From: Apopatosoma sp963618495
Lineage (GTDB): Bacteria > Bacillota > Clostridia > Oscillospirales > CAG-272
NCBI GenBank assembly: GCA_963618495.1
Contig: CAVESF010000005.1
Location: 32,624 to 96,623, forward strand
Direction of reading: 5' to 3'
Length of the DNA: 64,000 nucleotides
The position numbers and the translations under genes were made by a program. Position 1 is the stretch's first letter. Each line of letters opens with the position of its first letter. The notes beneath the pieces are model-generated. The model worked only from the letters and a program-made list of their open reading frames with translations, made no database searches and had not been told where the DNA came from. Positions 49,502 to 58,801 of the stretch are shown piece after piece.

Positions 49502-50854
49502 TTATTCCTTATCGGATTTTTCGCGCATTGTATGTATATTATTGAGAAGCTGAATGATGAGCATATTCGGAACAAGAATTATAAATCCCGAAACGATGCC
49601 TGCGAGCGTCCAGAAGAGAAGTCCCAAATCGCCGATGATAGCCTTGCTGAAGAAATCACGCACGCCGAGTGCAACGCCCGCGATAACGCAGAGTGCGGCA
49701 AGAATCAGAGTGATAATCTTGTATATTCTTATCCAGTGACCGCTCTTTTCGCTGAAGAAACCGTAATATGCATAGCCGGAATATCCGTCATAGCTGAATG
49801 ATTTGCCCTCGGGCGCAAGCTCCATCAGAGAATAATATATCGCCTCATAATTTTTGAGCCAACCGAAAGTCCATCTTGCCATTTTTGTCTGGATTATCAC
49901 AAAACCAAAGAACGGAATCTTTCTTACATAGACGATTTCATCTACGGGAACTTCCTCGGCAAAGCCGTTTCTGTTTGTGACGGTTATCTTGCCGTCAGCT
50001 ATGGCAACGCTCTTTTTCTTTTCTGCCGCGCATATTATTCCGAGTATTATAACGATAAGCAGACCGAGCTTGAAAAGCGAATAAAGCAGAGCGGAGCCGG
50101 GGAAAAGATAGAGAAAAATCGCTATGAGCGCGATGATAGCTGTCACTATTTCGGCGCCCCACGCATGGTTCACTCTTATGCTACGGCAACCCTTTTCGCC
50201 CTCGGTTTCGGGAGCGGTTTCTTTTCTGAAATCAAATGCGCCAAACATGCTTGTGTCACTGAGCGCCCATGCGCAAAGGAAATAAACGAATATGGGGGAG
50301 AACACTGCGGAGACGAAAAGCAACGCATGGTTTACAACATAGAGTATAAAATCGGGATTGCTTGCCCATTGAATGGCTTCTTTGAGATAGCCGTTTATGA
50401 CATCTTTTATTTTGACAGTGCCGACTATTGTCGAAACGACGGGAAGCCATACGATAAATCTGAAATATCTCTTGGCTTTTCCGCTCTTCTGACAGTTTTC
50501 AAATATCAGTATGAGCATAGGAACGAGATAAGCCGATATGCCTACCAAAAACGAATAAACTGTTGTAGACGAGAGCGACGCAGATGCTTGCGAATAATGC
50601 TCGGAGAATGAGTAGATGCTTAGTACAATGGGGATAGCGAGACATACTACGGGGAAAGTTTTTCTGCTGTTTGTACCTACGGCTATAGCCAGCGCGAGAT
50701 AAACAAGTGCAAGCAAAGCATAGGTAAAGTCAGTTTCCGAGAAAGCTTTGCTGATTGCCACATCACTGATAATGGCGACTGCATTTGAAAGAATCATAAA
50801 AATGCAGGTGAAAACCGTGATTGCGGAAAAAAGCGCTCTGTTTTTTGTTTTCAT
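49502..50854 (-). CDS. Polytopic membrane protein with an internal soluble loop
   Basis: A 450-residue protein. I count about ten hydrophobic helices: seven or eight in the first 290 residues, then a soluble, beta-rich segment (about 295-365: KSVAIADGKITVTNRNGFAEEVPVDEIVYVRKI) that resembles a bacterial pleckstrin-homology-like fold, and two or three more helices at the end. I start at MKTKNRALFSAITVF with AGGAGG upstream, not at the longer frame whose first 32 residues cover the promoter region. No family is recognised and function is unknown. Confidence 0.8.
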   Translation of the reverse strand: MKTKNRALFSAITVFTCIFMILSNAVAIISDVAISKAFSETDFTYALLALVYLALAIAVGTNSRKTFPVVCLAIPIVLSIYSFSEHYSQASASLSSTTVYSFLVGISAYLVPMLILIFENCQKSGKAKRYFRFIVWLPVVSTIVGTVKIKDVINGYLKEAIQWASNPDFILYVVNHALLFVSAVFSPIFVYFLCAWALSDTSMFGAFDFRKETAPETEGEKGCRSIRVNHAWGAEIVTAIIALIAIFLYLFPGSALLYSLFKLGLLIVIILGIICAAEKKKSVAIADGKITVTNRNGFAEEVPVDEIVYVRKIPFFGFVIIQTKMARWTFGWLKNYEAIYYSLMELAPEGKSFSYDGYSGYAYYGFFSEKSGHWIRIYKIITLILAALCVIAGVALGVRDFFSKAIIGDLGLLFWTLAGIVSGFIILVPNMLIIQLLNNIHTMREKSDKE

Positions 50855-50921
50855 GTTGTTCCTCCTGATGTTTATTTTGTGAAATGGGAAAAAGCCATGT
50901 AAATTTACCATTTCTGATTTG

Positions 50922-50950
50922 ATTATATCATAGCATTTATGAAAAGTCAA
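50922..50950 (-). promoter_or_regulatory. Sigma-A promoter of the polytopic membrane protein gene
   Basis: Minus strand TTGACT, 17-nt spacer, TATAAT. Confidence 0.78.
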
Positions 50951-51010
50951 CCAAAAAAGATAATAAAAAATCCCTGCCAGAGCAGAGATTTATAATAATT
51001 TGTGATAATT

Positions 51011-51475
51011 TTATTCGGCAAGCCCTGTGGAGACCTCAAATTTCAGCGTGGACATGACAATTGCAGTTCTTGTATAGGAAACGCCGCGCACTTCTTTGAG
51101 ATTATTGAGTATCTTTTCGAGCGATTTTGTACTCTCCGTGACGACCTTGAGCAGGATATCACTGTTTCCCGTGACAACATGACATTCCAGTATCTGCGGG
51201 CAATTGCGTACAAATTCCTGAACGCCGCTTATCACTTCGTTATATTTATATTGCTCTGTGCTTACTTCTACGAAAGCAAGAACATCGTTTCCGAGCTTTT
51301 CTTCATTGAGGCACACGGTATATTTTTTTATCACGCCGGAATTTTCGAGCTTCTTAATGCGTTCTATAACGGCGGAGACGGACATATTTACAGCTTCGCC
51401 GATAGCAGAAGCGTTCATGCGGGAATTGTCTTTCAGGCAACGGATTATTTTTTTGTCAACACTGTCGAGTGCCAT
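51011..51475 (-). CDS. Lrp/AsnC family transcriptional regulator
   Basis: A 154-residue regulator. The N-terminal HTH reads SVDKKIIRCLKDNSRMNASAIGEAVNMSVSAVIERIKKLENSGVI, and a C-terminal RAM/AsnC ligand domain follows (AFVEVSTEQYKYNEV; ILECHVVTGNSDILLKV). Family members bind amino acids and form octameric rings on DNA. GAGG precedes the ATG. The nearest divergent target is galK, which has a separate promoter 40 bases away, so the target could also be itself. Effector unknown. Confidence 0.93.
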   Translation of the reverse strand: MALDSVDKKIIRCLKDNSRMNASAIGEAVNMSVSAVIERIKKLENSGVIKKYTVCLNEEKLGNDVLAFVEVSTEQYKYNEVISGVQEFVRNCPQILECHVVTGNSDILLKVVTESTKSLEKILNNLKEVRGVSYTRTAIVMSTLKFEVSTGLAE

Positions 51476-51511
51476 ATGCGGATTACCTCGCTAAAATAAT
51501 CATTTTTCTTT

Positions 51512-51540
51512 ATTTTATCATACGAGGGCGCAATTGTCAA
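51512..51540 (-). promoter_or_regulatory. Sigma-A promoter of the Lrp-family gene
   Basis: Minus strand TTGACA, 17-nt spacer, TAAAAT. Confidence 0.78.
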
Positions 51541-51581
51541 ATATTTTTCGGTTTTATTTTGAAAAATTTTCGGCAAACGCA

Positions 51582-51610
51582 TTGCCAATGGGAAAAATTT
51601 TTGCTATAAT
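51582..51610 (+). promoter_or_regulatory. Sigma-A promoter of galK
   Basis: TTGCCA, 17-nt spacer, TATAAT, about 115 bases before the galK ATG and divergent from the Lrp promoter. Confidence 0.75.
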
Positions 51611-51724
51611 TAGGGAGAAGTTTTGGGCGGTGGAGGCGTGGCTCTTGCGGCGGCAAAGCAGAAAATTCCGAAGAAGAGAGCTTCTTCAAATTATAATAAA
51701 GAACAAATCTCGGAGGTCAAAACC

Positions 51725-52960
51725 ATGAACATCAAATCACTCTGCGAAAGCAAAACCTTTAGGGCGCTTTACGGCAGCAATGCGGAATATGCCAAGAGCC
51801 GCTATGAGCGTGCGCTTGCCGCGCTCGGAAAAGACGAGGCGGATTTCTTTTCTGTCCCCGGCAGAACAGAAATCATCGGTAATCATACCGACCACAATCA
51901 CGGCATGGTGATGGCGGCATCTGTCGGACTTGATATCATCGCCGCGGTTTATCCCACCGCCGATAATATCATACATATCGAAAGTGAGGGCTTCGACAAG
52001 AAGGAGATAGACATCTCCGACCTTTCCGTCCACGAGGAGGAAAAATTCACCTCTGCGGCAATCGTGCGCGGCGTTGCTTCCGCCATCGTGGAAAACGGCG
52101 GCGGAATAGGCGGCTTCACCGCATATATCACCTCCGATGTTCCCGGCGGATCAGGGCTTTCCAGCTCTGCCGCATATGAAAACATGATAGGCACGATTCT
52201 CAATTCATATTATAACGAAAACAAATTTTCACAGGCTGATATAGCGCGCATGTCGCAGAGGGCGGAGAACCGCCACTTCGGCAAGCCCTGCGGACTGATG
52301 GATCAGATAGCATGTGCTGTCGGCGGACTTGTATTCATCGATTTTGCCGACCCTGCCGCTCCCGTAGTCAAGAGAACAGACCTGCATCTCGACGGTTACC
52401 GCCTCTGTATCATCAGAACAGGCGGTTCGCATGCCGATCTCAATGACGATTACGCTTCTGTTCCCGCGGAGATGAAAGCTGTCGCCGCTCATTTCGGAAA
52501 ATCGGTGCTCCGCGAGGTTTCGGAGGAGGAACTTATCGCCGCCGTCCCCGCTTTGCGCGAAAAGCTCGGCGACCGTGCGATTCTGCGCGCACTCCATTTC
52601 ATGAGCGAAAACAAACGCGTTGAAAAGGCGCTTGCCGCCGCCAAAGCAGGCGATACTGATGCTTTTCTTGCGGAAATCAACGCTTCGGGCATATCAAGCG
52701 CCGTTGCGCTCCAGAATTATTTCACCTGCAAGGCACCTGCCGAGCAGGGCATAACGCTTGCCGTCACGCTCGCCCGTGAGATAATGGACGGAAAAGGAGC
52801 GGCAAGAGTGCACGGCGGCGGCTTCGCCGGAACAGCGCAGGCTTTTGTCCCCGAGGAGCTTTTTGATAAATTTGTCGCCGCTATGGAATGTGCTTTCGGC
52901 AAGGGCTCTGTTGTCGCGCTTGAAATACGCAACGAAAGCGCTACCCGCATCGCGGACTGA
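51725..52960 (+). CDS. galK: Galactokinase
   Basis: A 411-residue GHMP-family kinase that phosphorylates galactose at C1. The galactokinase signature GRTEIIGNHTDHNHG is clear, followed by the ATP loop VPGGSGLSSSAAYENM and the late glycine motif ARVHGGGFAGTAQAF. I start at MNIKSLCESKTF with CGGAGG upstream; a longer frame from the leader is not supported. galT and galE are not in the window. It heads a plus-strand run with a membrane protein, yycJ and rlmH. Confidence 0.95.
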   Translation: MNIKSLCESKTFRALYGSNAEYAKSRYERALAALGKDEADFFSVPGRTEIIGNHTDHNHGMVMAASVGLDIIAAVYPTADNIIHIESEGFDKKEIDISDLSVHEEEKFTSAAIVRGVASAIVENGGGIGGFTAYITSDVPGGSGLSSSAAYENMIGTILNSYYNENKFSQADIARMSQRAENRHFGKPCGLMDQIACAVGGLVFIDFADPAAPVVKRTDLHLDGYRLCIIRTGGSHADLNDDYASVPAEMKAVAAHFGKSVLREVSEEELIAAVPALREKLGDRAILRALHFMSENKRVEKALAAAKAGDTDAFLAEINASGISSAVALQNYFTCKAPAEQGITLAVTLAREIMDGKGAARVHGGGFAGTAQAFVPEELFDKFVAAMECAFGKGSVVALEIRNESATRIAD

Positions 52961-52974
52961 GCGGAGGAAAAACA

Positions 52975-53376
52975 ATGTTTCCTCCTATCAAAAGACCGCC
53001 CGCACCCACAAAGGTGCAGTGGCGGCTGATAATCCGATTTTGCCTTGCGCTCCTCTGCGCAGGAGCTTTTATGGCGGTCTATTTCGGCTTTATAGCGCTC
53101 TCCGAGGAACTGCGCGTATACATACCGATACTGGAGATATATTGCGGACTGGCGGGTGCCTGTGCTATCGCTATATGCATAGTTTGCCGCGGGCTCGGAA
53201 ACGGCATTTTCGAGCATCCCGAGTACTACTATGGTGCTGACTGGGACGAGGCGAAAAAGCAGAAATTCACGGCGAGCCTTCCGAAGCGAAAAAAAGCCAA
53301 AAAGGCGCTATCTGTCGTGCTTTTCTCCATCTGTCTCTCTATCGTGGCAGACCTTGTGAAGCTATATTTCTTCTGA
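52975..53376 (+). CDS. Small membrane protein of unknown function
   Basis: A 133-residue protein with three hydrophobic helices (IIRFCLALLCAGAFMAVYFGF; LEIYCGLAGACAIAICIVC; ALSVVLFSICLSIVADLV) and a basic segment (LPKRKKAKKA) between the second and third. A GGAGG site precedes the ATG, 15 nt after galK; yycJ follows after 12 nt. I recognise no family. Confidence 0.8.
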   Translation: MFPPIKRPPAPTKVQWRLIIRFCLALLCAGAFMAVYFGFIALSEELRVYIPILEIYCGLAGACAIAICIVCRGLGNGIFEHPEYYYGADWDEAKKQKFTASLPKRKKAKKALSVVLFSICLSIVADLVKLYFF

Positions 53377-53388
53377 TTTCGGTGGTAT

Positions 53389-54171
53389 ATGAAAACACAG
53401 ATTTTTTCTCTTTTTTCCGGCTCGAGCGGAAACTGCACACTTGTGCGCCATGGCGGCACCGAGCTTCTCATAGATGCGGGCGTCAGTTGCCGCGCGATAT
53501 GTGCTTCGCTTCGTGCGGTCGGTTCCGCGCCGGAAAATATAAGCGCAATCTTTATAACGCATGAGCATATAGATCATGTGCGCGGACTTGATGTTTTCTG
53601 CAAGAGAAGAAAAGTCCCCGTGCATATCACGCGCCCGAGCGCAGAGAACCTGCCTTATGTGGCGGGCGCGGCACTCTGCGATTGCTTTGAAACGCACGAT
53701 ATATTGTTCTCCGAAAATATCGGATATAATATAAATATATATTCTTTTGCCACCTCGCATGACAGCGCCTGCTCCGTGGGATACAGACTCGATTTCGCCG
53801 ATACGGGAGAATCTTTTGCGCTCGCGACGGACACGGGATATGTGACGGACGGGATGCGCACGGCGATGAGCGGTGTGGATTACTGTGTTCTTGAGGCGAA
53901 TTACGATGAATCCATGCTCATGTGCGGCTCGTATCCGTATCCGCTGAAGCGGCGTATTCTTTCGTCTTCGGGGCATCTTTCAAATGATGGCAGCGCCGAT
54001 TTTGCCGCGGAACTTGAGGCATCGGGCACAAAGGGGATAATGCTTGCACATCTCAGCCGCGAAAACAATTATCCGCCGCTTGCCGAAAAGACTGTGGCGG
54101 AAAAGCTTTGCGGCGAAGCAAGACTTGCCGTTGCCGCGCCGAGCGAGCCTGTGCTTCTTGCGGAATTTTAA
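53389..54171 (+). CDS. YycJ/WalJ-type metallo-beta-lactamase-fold hydrolase
   Basis: A 260-residue MBL-fold protein. Metal ligands are in ITHEHIDHVRGL (HxHxDH), ATSHDSAC and ATDTGYVTD, ending with AHLSRENN. It starts with the family sequence FSLFSGSSGNCTLV. YycJ is a 5'-3' exonuclease linked to mismatch repair and cell-wall signalling in Gram-positives. The weak GGTGG site fits a coupled gene. rlmH follows, as in many Firmicutes where yycJ and rlmH are near neighbours. Confidence 0.9.
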   Translation: MKTQIFSLFSGSSGNCTLVRHGGTELLIDAGVSCRAICASLRAVGSAPENISAIFITHEHIDHVRGLDVFCKRRKVPVHITRPSAENLPYVAGAALCDCFETHDILFSENIGYNINIYSFATSHDSACSVGYRLDFADTGESFALATDTGYVTDGMRTAMSGVDYCVLEANYDESMLMCGSYPYPLKRRILSSSGHLSNDGSADFAAELEASGTKGIMLAHLSRENNYPPLAEKTVAEKLCGEARLAVAAPSEPVLLAEF

Positions 54172-54182
54172 GCGGAGGAAAT

Positions 54183-54662
54183 ATGAATATCACTGTAATA
54201 TATGTAGGCTGTGCAAAGGACGGATACATTTCAGAGGGGTGTGCCGAATTTGAGAAGCGCATCGGCGCTTATGCCAGGCTTTCGCAGATTGAGCTGAAAG
54301 AATTTCGTGCAGGCGATGAATCTTCGGCGGCTTCACGCAGAATGGCGATGGAAAATGAGGCAAAGCGGATAATAGAGGTTCTGCCGAAGAAAAGCCGGAA
54401 GATAGCGCTTTGCGTCGAGGGCAAGCAGATGAGTTCGCCCGCCTTTGCCGAGAAGATAGAACGCATGAAAGACGAGGGCTGTTCGCATATTGCTTTCATT
54501 ATCGGCGGTCCTTTCGGACTGGATGAAAGTGTGAAATCGCTGTGCGACATGCGACTTTCGCTCTCGGAAATGACTTTCAATCACAGAATGGCGCGGCTTC
54601 TTCTGCTTGAGCAGATTTATCGCGCACTGAATATATCCGCAGGCGGCAACTATCATAAGTGA
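54183..54662 (+). CDS. rlmH: 23S rRNA (pseudouridine1915-N3)-methyltransferase
   Basis: A 159-residue SPOUT methyltransferase, the normal length. The knot region reads FIIGGPFGLDESVK and the C-terminus MTFNHRMARLLLLEQIYRALNISAGGNYHK (its final HK is conserved). It methylates a pseudouridine in helix 69 of 23S rRNA. I start at MNITVIYVGCAK with CGGAGG upstream. Confidence 0.96.
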   Translation: MNITVIYVGCAKDGYISEGCAEFEKRIGAYARLSQIELKEFRAGDESSAASRRMAMENEAKRIIEVLPKKSRKIALCVEGKQMSSPAFAEKIERMKDEGCSHIAFIIGGPFGLDESVKSLCDMRLSLSEMTFNHRMARLLLLEQIYRALNISAGGNYHK

Positions 54663-54672
54663 TGGAAATGCT

Positions 54673-54726
54673 AAAAAGCGAAAACAAATGAGGAAGGGGA
54701 ACCCGCAAGCTCCCCTTCGCTTTTTG
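54673..54726 (+). terminator. Terminator after rlmH
   Basis: GAAGGGGA/TCCCCTTC stem extended by outer AAAAAGCG/CGCTTTTT, ending in a T-run. Confidence 0.82.
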
Positions 54727-54808
54727 TATTCACCTTTTGCCGGAAAGCTTTGCCGCCATATCAAAGTTTTCGCCCTCCTTTTTTTGGGGGGATTAACACA
54801 TATCATTT

Positions 54809-56215
54809 TTATTCGGGAAAGACCTCTTCCGGAGGGACATCCGTTATCTGCATTATCCATTTTCGGCTGAAGAAGCGCCAGAGACAGAGGCTACCCTTAA
54901 CCACATCCTCCGCGATGAAGATAGCGAAAACCGTCATCACGAAAGGCACGCCGAGTGCGCGGCAGATAAGCGCCGTCGGTATGCTGAGAACATATATTGC
55001 CAGCACCTCAAAAATACAGCCTATTTTCGTATCGCCGCCCGCGCGGAATATTCCGCATATCGCCGTATACGGTATCATTCGCACCACGAGCCAGAAGCCG
55101 TATATCACAAGCAGGCTTGAGGCGACGGAATGTGCGGCTTCCGTTTCTATCGGCATTATCGAGAGCAGGGCATCGCGGGTGAAGAATATTATAACACCCA
55201 TGACAAGCCCGAGAAGCGGTACCATAACCATAAAACGCTTCGCCGCGGCAAAGGCTTCTCTGTGCTTGCCGTCGCCGACATATTTGCCGACGATGATGGC
55301 GCATGAGTTGCACAGCCCGACGAAAAATACAAAGATAAGCTGCTGTACCGATTCATATATCGTGTATCCCGCGTAATTGTCATCGCCCATGCTGGCAAGA
55401 ATAATGACATAAATATTCGTGCCGAATGCCCACATTATTTCATTGAGTATGGTAGGCGATGCTATCCTGAAATATTTGAAGAAAAAGTCCTTTGAAAGCT
55501 CGCGGAAATCCTGCAGTTTCACCTTTATCGCGTTATCGGAAAAGATGATGAAGAGCAGCACGATTATCGCCTGAACAGCCGAGCTTATCACCGTCGCGAT
55601 GGCGGCGCCGCGAAGCTCCATTCTCGGGAAACCGAGTTTGCCGTTTATAAATATGTAATTGAGGCAGGTGTTTACCACGACGGATATCGCCGAGGTGACA
55701 AGCGGCACGGAAACCTTTTCCGTCGCGCGGAGAGCCGCACAGCCTATCTGCGAAAATGCCACGAAGATTATCGCAAGGGAATATATCTTCACACATTCCG
55801 CGCCGAGAGCAATCTTTGTCGGGTCCTTTGTGAAAATATGCATCAGCGCCGTCGGCGCAAAGAACATCGTAAGCGCATAAATCAGTCCGAAAGTCATGAT
55901 GGCGCAAAGCACTGTGCAGAAGGTTTTGCGGATATTTTTTCTTTCGCCCGCGCCCCAGTACTGCGAAAACATGGTAGCACCGCCAGAGCAGAAGCCGAAG
56001 CACGCCACATTGAAAAGAAACATCAGTCTGCCCGCAAGTCCTATTGCCGAGAGCTTTGTATTGCCGAGACCGATAACCATTATCGTATCGACAAGGGCGC
56101 CGCTTGAGGTGAGCAGATTCTGCAGAGCTATCGGTATCGCCAGCGAAAAGGCTCTCTTGTAGAAACCTTTCGGCAGGAGCGGCGAGCGCTGTTTTTGATT
56201 TATATTTTCCGTCAT
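54809..56215 (-). CDS. MATE family efflux transporter
   Basis: A 468-residue, 12-helix transporter of the multidrug and toxin extrusion family. The first repeat starts FSLAIPIALQNLLTSSGALVDTIMVIGLG and the second around SPTILNEIMWAFGTNIYVIILASMG, the usual internal duplication. It should export organic cations or drugs in exchange for sodium or protons. No ribosome site of strength is visible before the ATG (CGGAG with long spacing). It is a single-gene unit. Substrate is not predictable. Confidence 0.92.
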   Translation of the reverse strand: MTENINQKQRSPLLPKGFYKRAFSLAIPIALQNLLTSSGALVDTIMVIGLGNTKLSAIGLAGRLMFLFNVACFGFCSGGATMFSQYWGAGERKNIRKTFCTVLCAIMTFGLIYALTMFFAPTALMHIFTKDPTKIALGAECVKIYSLAIIFVAFSQIGCAALRATEKVSVPLVTSAISVVVNTCLNYIFINGKLGFPRMELRGAAIATVISSAVQAIIVLLFIIFSDNAIKVKLQDFRELSKDFFFKYFRIASPTILNEIMWAFGTNIYVIILASMGDDNYAGYTIYESVQQLIFVFFVGLCNSCAIIVGKYVGDGKHREAFAAAKRFMVMVPLLGLVMGVIIFFTRDALLSIMPIETEAAHSVASSLLVIYGFWLVVRMIPYTAICGIFRAGGDTKIGCIFEVLAIYVLSIPTALICRALGVPFVMTVFAIFIAEDVVKGSLCLWRFFSRKWIMQITDVPPEEVFPE

Positions 56216-56267
56216 TATATTATCTCCGTTTGGGTTTTATGGGTCTGCGCGATGCAAACCGAATGAT

Positions 56268-56296
56268 AGTATAACATGATAGAGGAAATATTTCAA
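56268..56296 (-). promoter_or_regulatory. Sigma-A promoter of the MATE gene
   Basis: Minus strand TTGAAA, 17-nt spacer, TATACT. Confidence 0.7.
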
Positions 56297-56357
56297 TATT
56301 ATTCTCAATTTATTTACATCTTCGGTTGCTTTTCACGGAAAATAAAGGCAATTATAC

Positions 56358-56386
56358 TTGATTTTTTGATAGATTTACTGTATAAT
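56358..56386 (+). promoter_or_regulatory. Sigma-A promoter of the lipid kinase gene
   Basis: TTGATT, 17-nt spacer, TATAAT, about 60 bases before the ATG. Confidence 0.7.
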
Positions 56387-56446
56387 ATAATGTATATAAA
56401 AATGGGTTGACTTTTTTCTTTTACAAACAGTTGGGAGGTAAGACAA

Positions 56447-57334
56447 ATGCCGGAGAAGAAATTGCTCCTTATAATAAATCCCAATTCGGGCGACGGTGCG
56501 GCTCGCCGCTGGGTATATGACATGATAAATATACTCTCGGCAAAATATCCGCTTATCACCGTCTATTTTTCAAAATGTACGGGTGATATCATCCGTGCCG
56601 TTTGCGAATATTCCGAGGGATACGACGCCGTGGTATGCTGCGGCGGTGACGGAACGCTCAATGAAACGCTAAACGGGCTGATATCGATAAAAAGCAATGC
56701 GGAACTTGGTTATATCCCGACAGGCACGGTGAACGATTTCGCGGGGAGCCACAAAATCCCGAAGAATATAAAGATGGCTATAGACAAGATAGCAAACGGC
56801 GAAGCGCACAGATACGATATCGGCAGGATAGGCGATAAGTATTTCTCTTATGTTGCGGCGTTCGGCGCTTTCACGGCGGTGGCTTATCAGACCTCGCAGA
56901 CAAAAAAGGCGTCATTCGGCAAGATAGCATATATCACCGAGGCGGCAAAGAGTCTCGCGGAACTGAAGCCGCTTAAAATGACGATAAAAACAGCCGATAC
57001 CGAGGTATCGGGCGAATTTATATACGGAATGTTTTCAAATTCCAAGACGGTCGGCGGGATAAAATTTTTCGGCGACAATGAGACGGAGCGTCTGCGCGAC
57101 GGAATGCTCGATGTCACGCTCATACGCTATCCGAAAAACGCAGCGGAGCTTCAGAGTGCCGTCACGGCACTGCTTACACTTGGCGAATCGCCGATGGTAG
57201 TGCGGCTGAAAGCCGAGCGGGCAGACCTTATCTTTGAGGAAGAGGTATCTTTCACGGCGGACGGCGAATATGGCGGAAGCTACAGAGAAGTTTCCGTTTT
57301 CGATGTGCCTGACGGGATAAATATAATAGAATGA
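56447..57334 (+). CDS. Diacylglycerol kinase-family lipid kinase (DgkB/YegS type)
   Basis: A 295-residue soluble kinase. The catalytic glycine loop is CCGGDGTLNETLNGL, with NPNSGDGAARR near the N-terminus and GYIPTGTVNDFA after it. The C-terminal half is the beta-sandwich of DAGK_cat proteins. It phosphorylates diacylglycerol or a related lipid at the inner membrane face. GGGAGG precedes the ATG. A lipoprotein and an ABC cluster follow in the same direction without a clear terminator. Confidence 0.92.
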   Translation: MPEKKLLLIINPNSGDGAARRWVYDMINILSAKYPLITVYFSKCTGDIIRAVCEYSEGYDAVVCCGGDGTLNETLNGLISIKSNAELGYIPTGTVNDFAGSHKIPKNIKMAIDKIANGEAHRYDIGRIGDKYFSYVAAFGAFTAVAYQTSQTKKASFGKIAYITEAAKSLAELKPLKMTIKTADTEVSGEFIYGMFSNSKTVGGIKFFGDNETERLRDGMLDVTLIRYPKNAAELQSAVTALLTLGESPMVVRLKAERADLIFEEEVSFTADGEYGGSYREVSVFDVPDGINIIE

Positions 57335-57372
57335 GATATGCCGTATCTTAAGATATGAAGGAGAAAATCATC

Positions 57373-57783
57373 ATGAAAAAGCGGACTTTCAGAGCGTTTA
57401 TTGCCGTTTTCGCCATACTTGCGATTCTGGCATTGACGGCTTGTAGCTCCTATACCTCGCATTATAAAGCGGTTGCTTTTGTGCATACAAACACGGCGAA
57501 AAATGCCGAGATGAGCTTTTCAAGCTTCAAGGGCACAATGGTATTCAAGCTGAAAATCGCGGGCGGAGAAGAGAAAATAACTTGTAGCGCGAGCCTCGGC
57601 GAGGGAAGTGCAAAGGTATATTACGGCTACGGCTACGGCGGACGGAAAAAAGAGCTTTTTTCCGTCGATTCGGAAAATGATGATGACGGCACTCTCAGAG
57701 GGCTATCCGGCGGCACTGTATATATAATTGTCGAAGCGGCGGATACCTGCGGACAGGGAAAGCTGCAATTCACTGTTGAATAA
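57373..57783 (+). CDS. Small lipoprotein of unknown function
   Basis: A 136-residue protein with a signal peptide and lipobox (LTACSS). The mature part is beta-rich, with a Tyr/Gly run (YYGYGYGGRKKELF) and an ending (YIIVEAADTCGQGKLQFTVE) that looks like an immunoglobulin-like last strand. I start at the seventh codon of the frame, where AAGGAG is spaced correctly. ABC genes begin 52 nt later. Confidence 0.8.
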   Translation: MKKRTFRAFIAVFAILAILALTACSSYTSHYKAVAFVHTNTAKNAEMSFSSFKGTMVFKLKIAGGEEKITCSASLGEGSAKVYYGYGYGGRKKELFSVDSENDDDGTLRGLSGGTVYIIVEAADTCGQGKLQFTVE

Positions 57784-57835
57784 TACCGGATTTCCGGAAA
57801 AACATAAGCAAAACTAAACCAAATACGGAGGAAAT

Positions 57836-58786
57836 ATGATAAAAATTGAACATCTCGTAAAAAAATACGGCGACAGATATGCCGTAAACGATATCAGCTT
57901 TGAGGTTCATCCGGGCGAGATAGTCGGTTTTCTCGGTCCTAACGGCGCGGGAAAAACGACCACGATGAATATACTGACAGGTTATCTTTCATCCACCTCG
58001 GGCAGAGCGATGATAGACGGCATGGATATACTCGAGCATCCCATGGAGGTAAAGAAGAAGATAGGTTTTCTTCCCGAGCAGCCGCCGCTCTATATGGAAA
58101 TGACTCCGTATGAGTATCTCGGCTTCATTTATGACCTGAAGAAATGCACGCTGGGTAAAAAAGAGCATCTCGATGAGATATGCGAGGTGGTCAAGATAAG
58201 CGATGTCAAAAACCGCATGATAAAGAATCTCTCCAAGGGTTATAAGCAGAGAGTCGGCATCGCGGGAGCTATCGTGGGTAATCCCGAGGTTGTCATTTTT
58301 GACGAGCCGACAAACGGTCTCGACCCGAAGCAGATTATCGATATACGAAATCTTATCTCCAATCTCGGAAAGAAGCATACCGTTATCCTCAGCACGCATA
58401 TCCTTTCCGAGGTAAAGACAGTCTGCGACAGAATAATCATCATAAACGAGGGCAAGATTGTTGCCGATGAAAAGACGGAAAATATAGAGAATGTCATCAA
58501 GAGCCGCAAGATTTCCATCCGCGTGGACGGACCCTCCGGCTCGGTGCTCTCGGCTCTGAAAAAGATAAACGGCGTCCGCTATGTCAAGATAGCGGCAACA
58601 TATGACGACGGCACAAATTCCTATGTCGTGGAGGGCGAGGAAAAGGCGGATATCCGCCGCCCCGTATTCTACGCAATGGCGCAGAATTCATGGCCGATAC
58701 TGGCGATGGAACAGCTCGGCGCAACGATAGAGGACCTCTTCATCACCGTTGTCGATGAGGACAAGCCTGCCGCGGCACGCAGATAA
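57836..58786 (+). CDS. ABC transporter ATP-binding protein (GldA-like)
   Basis: A 316-residue ATPase. Walker A is GPNGAGKTTTMN, the Q-loop region FLPEQPPLYMEMTPYEY, the signature LSKGYKQRVGIA, and Walker B VVIFDEPTNGLDP with a later STHILSE switch His. It ends with a C-terminal extension (about 230-316). The FLPEQPPLY stretch is typical of the ATPase paired with GldF/GldG-like subunits. Three partner genes follow closely. CGGAGG precedes the ATG. Confidence 0.94.
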   Translation: MIKIEHLVKKYGDRYAVNDISFEVHPGEIVGFLGPNGAGKTTTMNILTGYLSSTSGRAMIDGMDILEHPMEVKKKIGFLPEQPPLYMEMTPYEYLGFIYDLKKCTLGKKEHLDEICEVVKISDVKNRMIKNLSKGYKQRVGIAGAIVGNPEVVIFDEPTNGLDPKQIIDIRNLISNLGKKHTVILSTHILSEVKTVCDRIIIINEGKIVADEKTENIENVIKSRKISIRVDGPSGSVLSALKKINGVRYVKIAATYDDGTNSYVVEGEEKADIRRPVFYAMAQNSWPILAMEQLGATIEDLFITVVDEDKPAAARR

Positions 58787-58801
58787 GGGAGGAAAATCAA
58801 A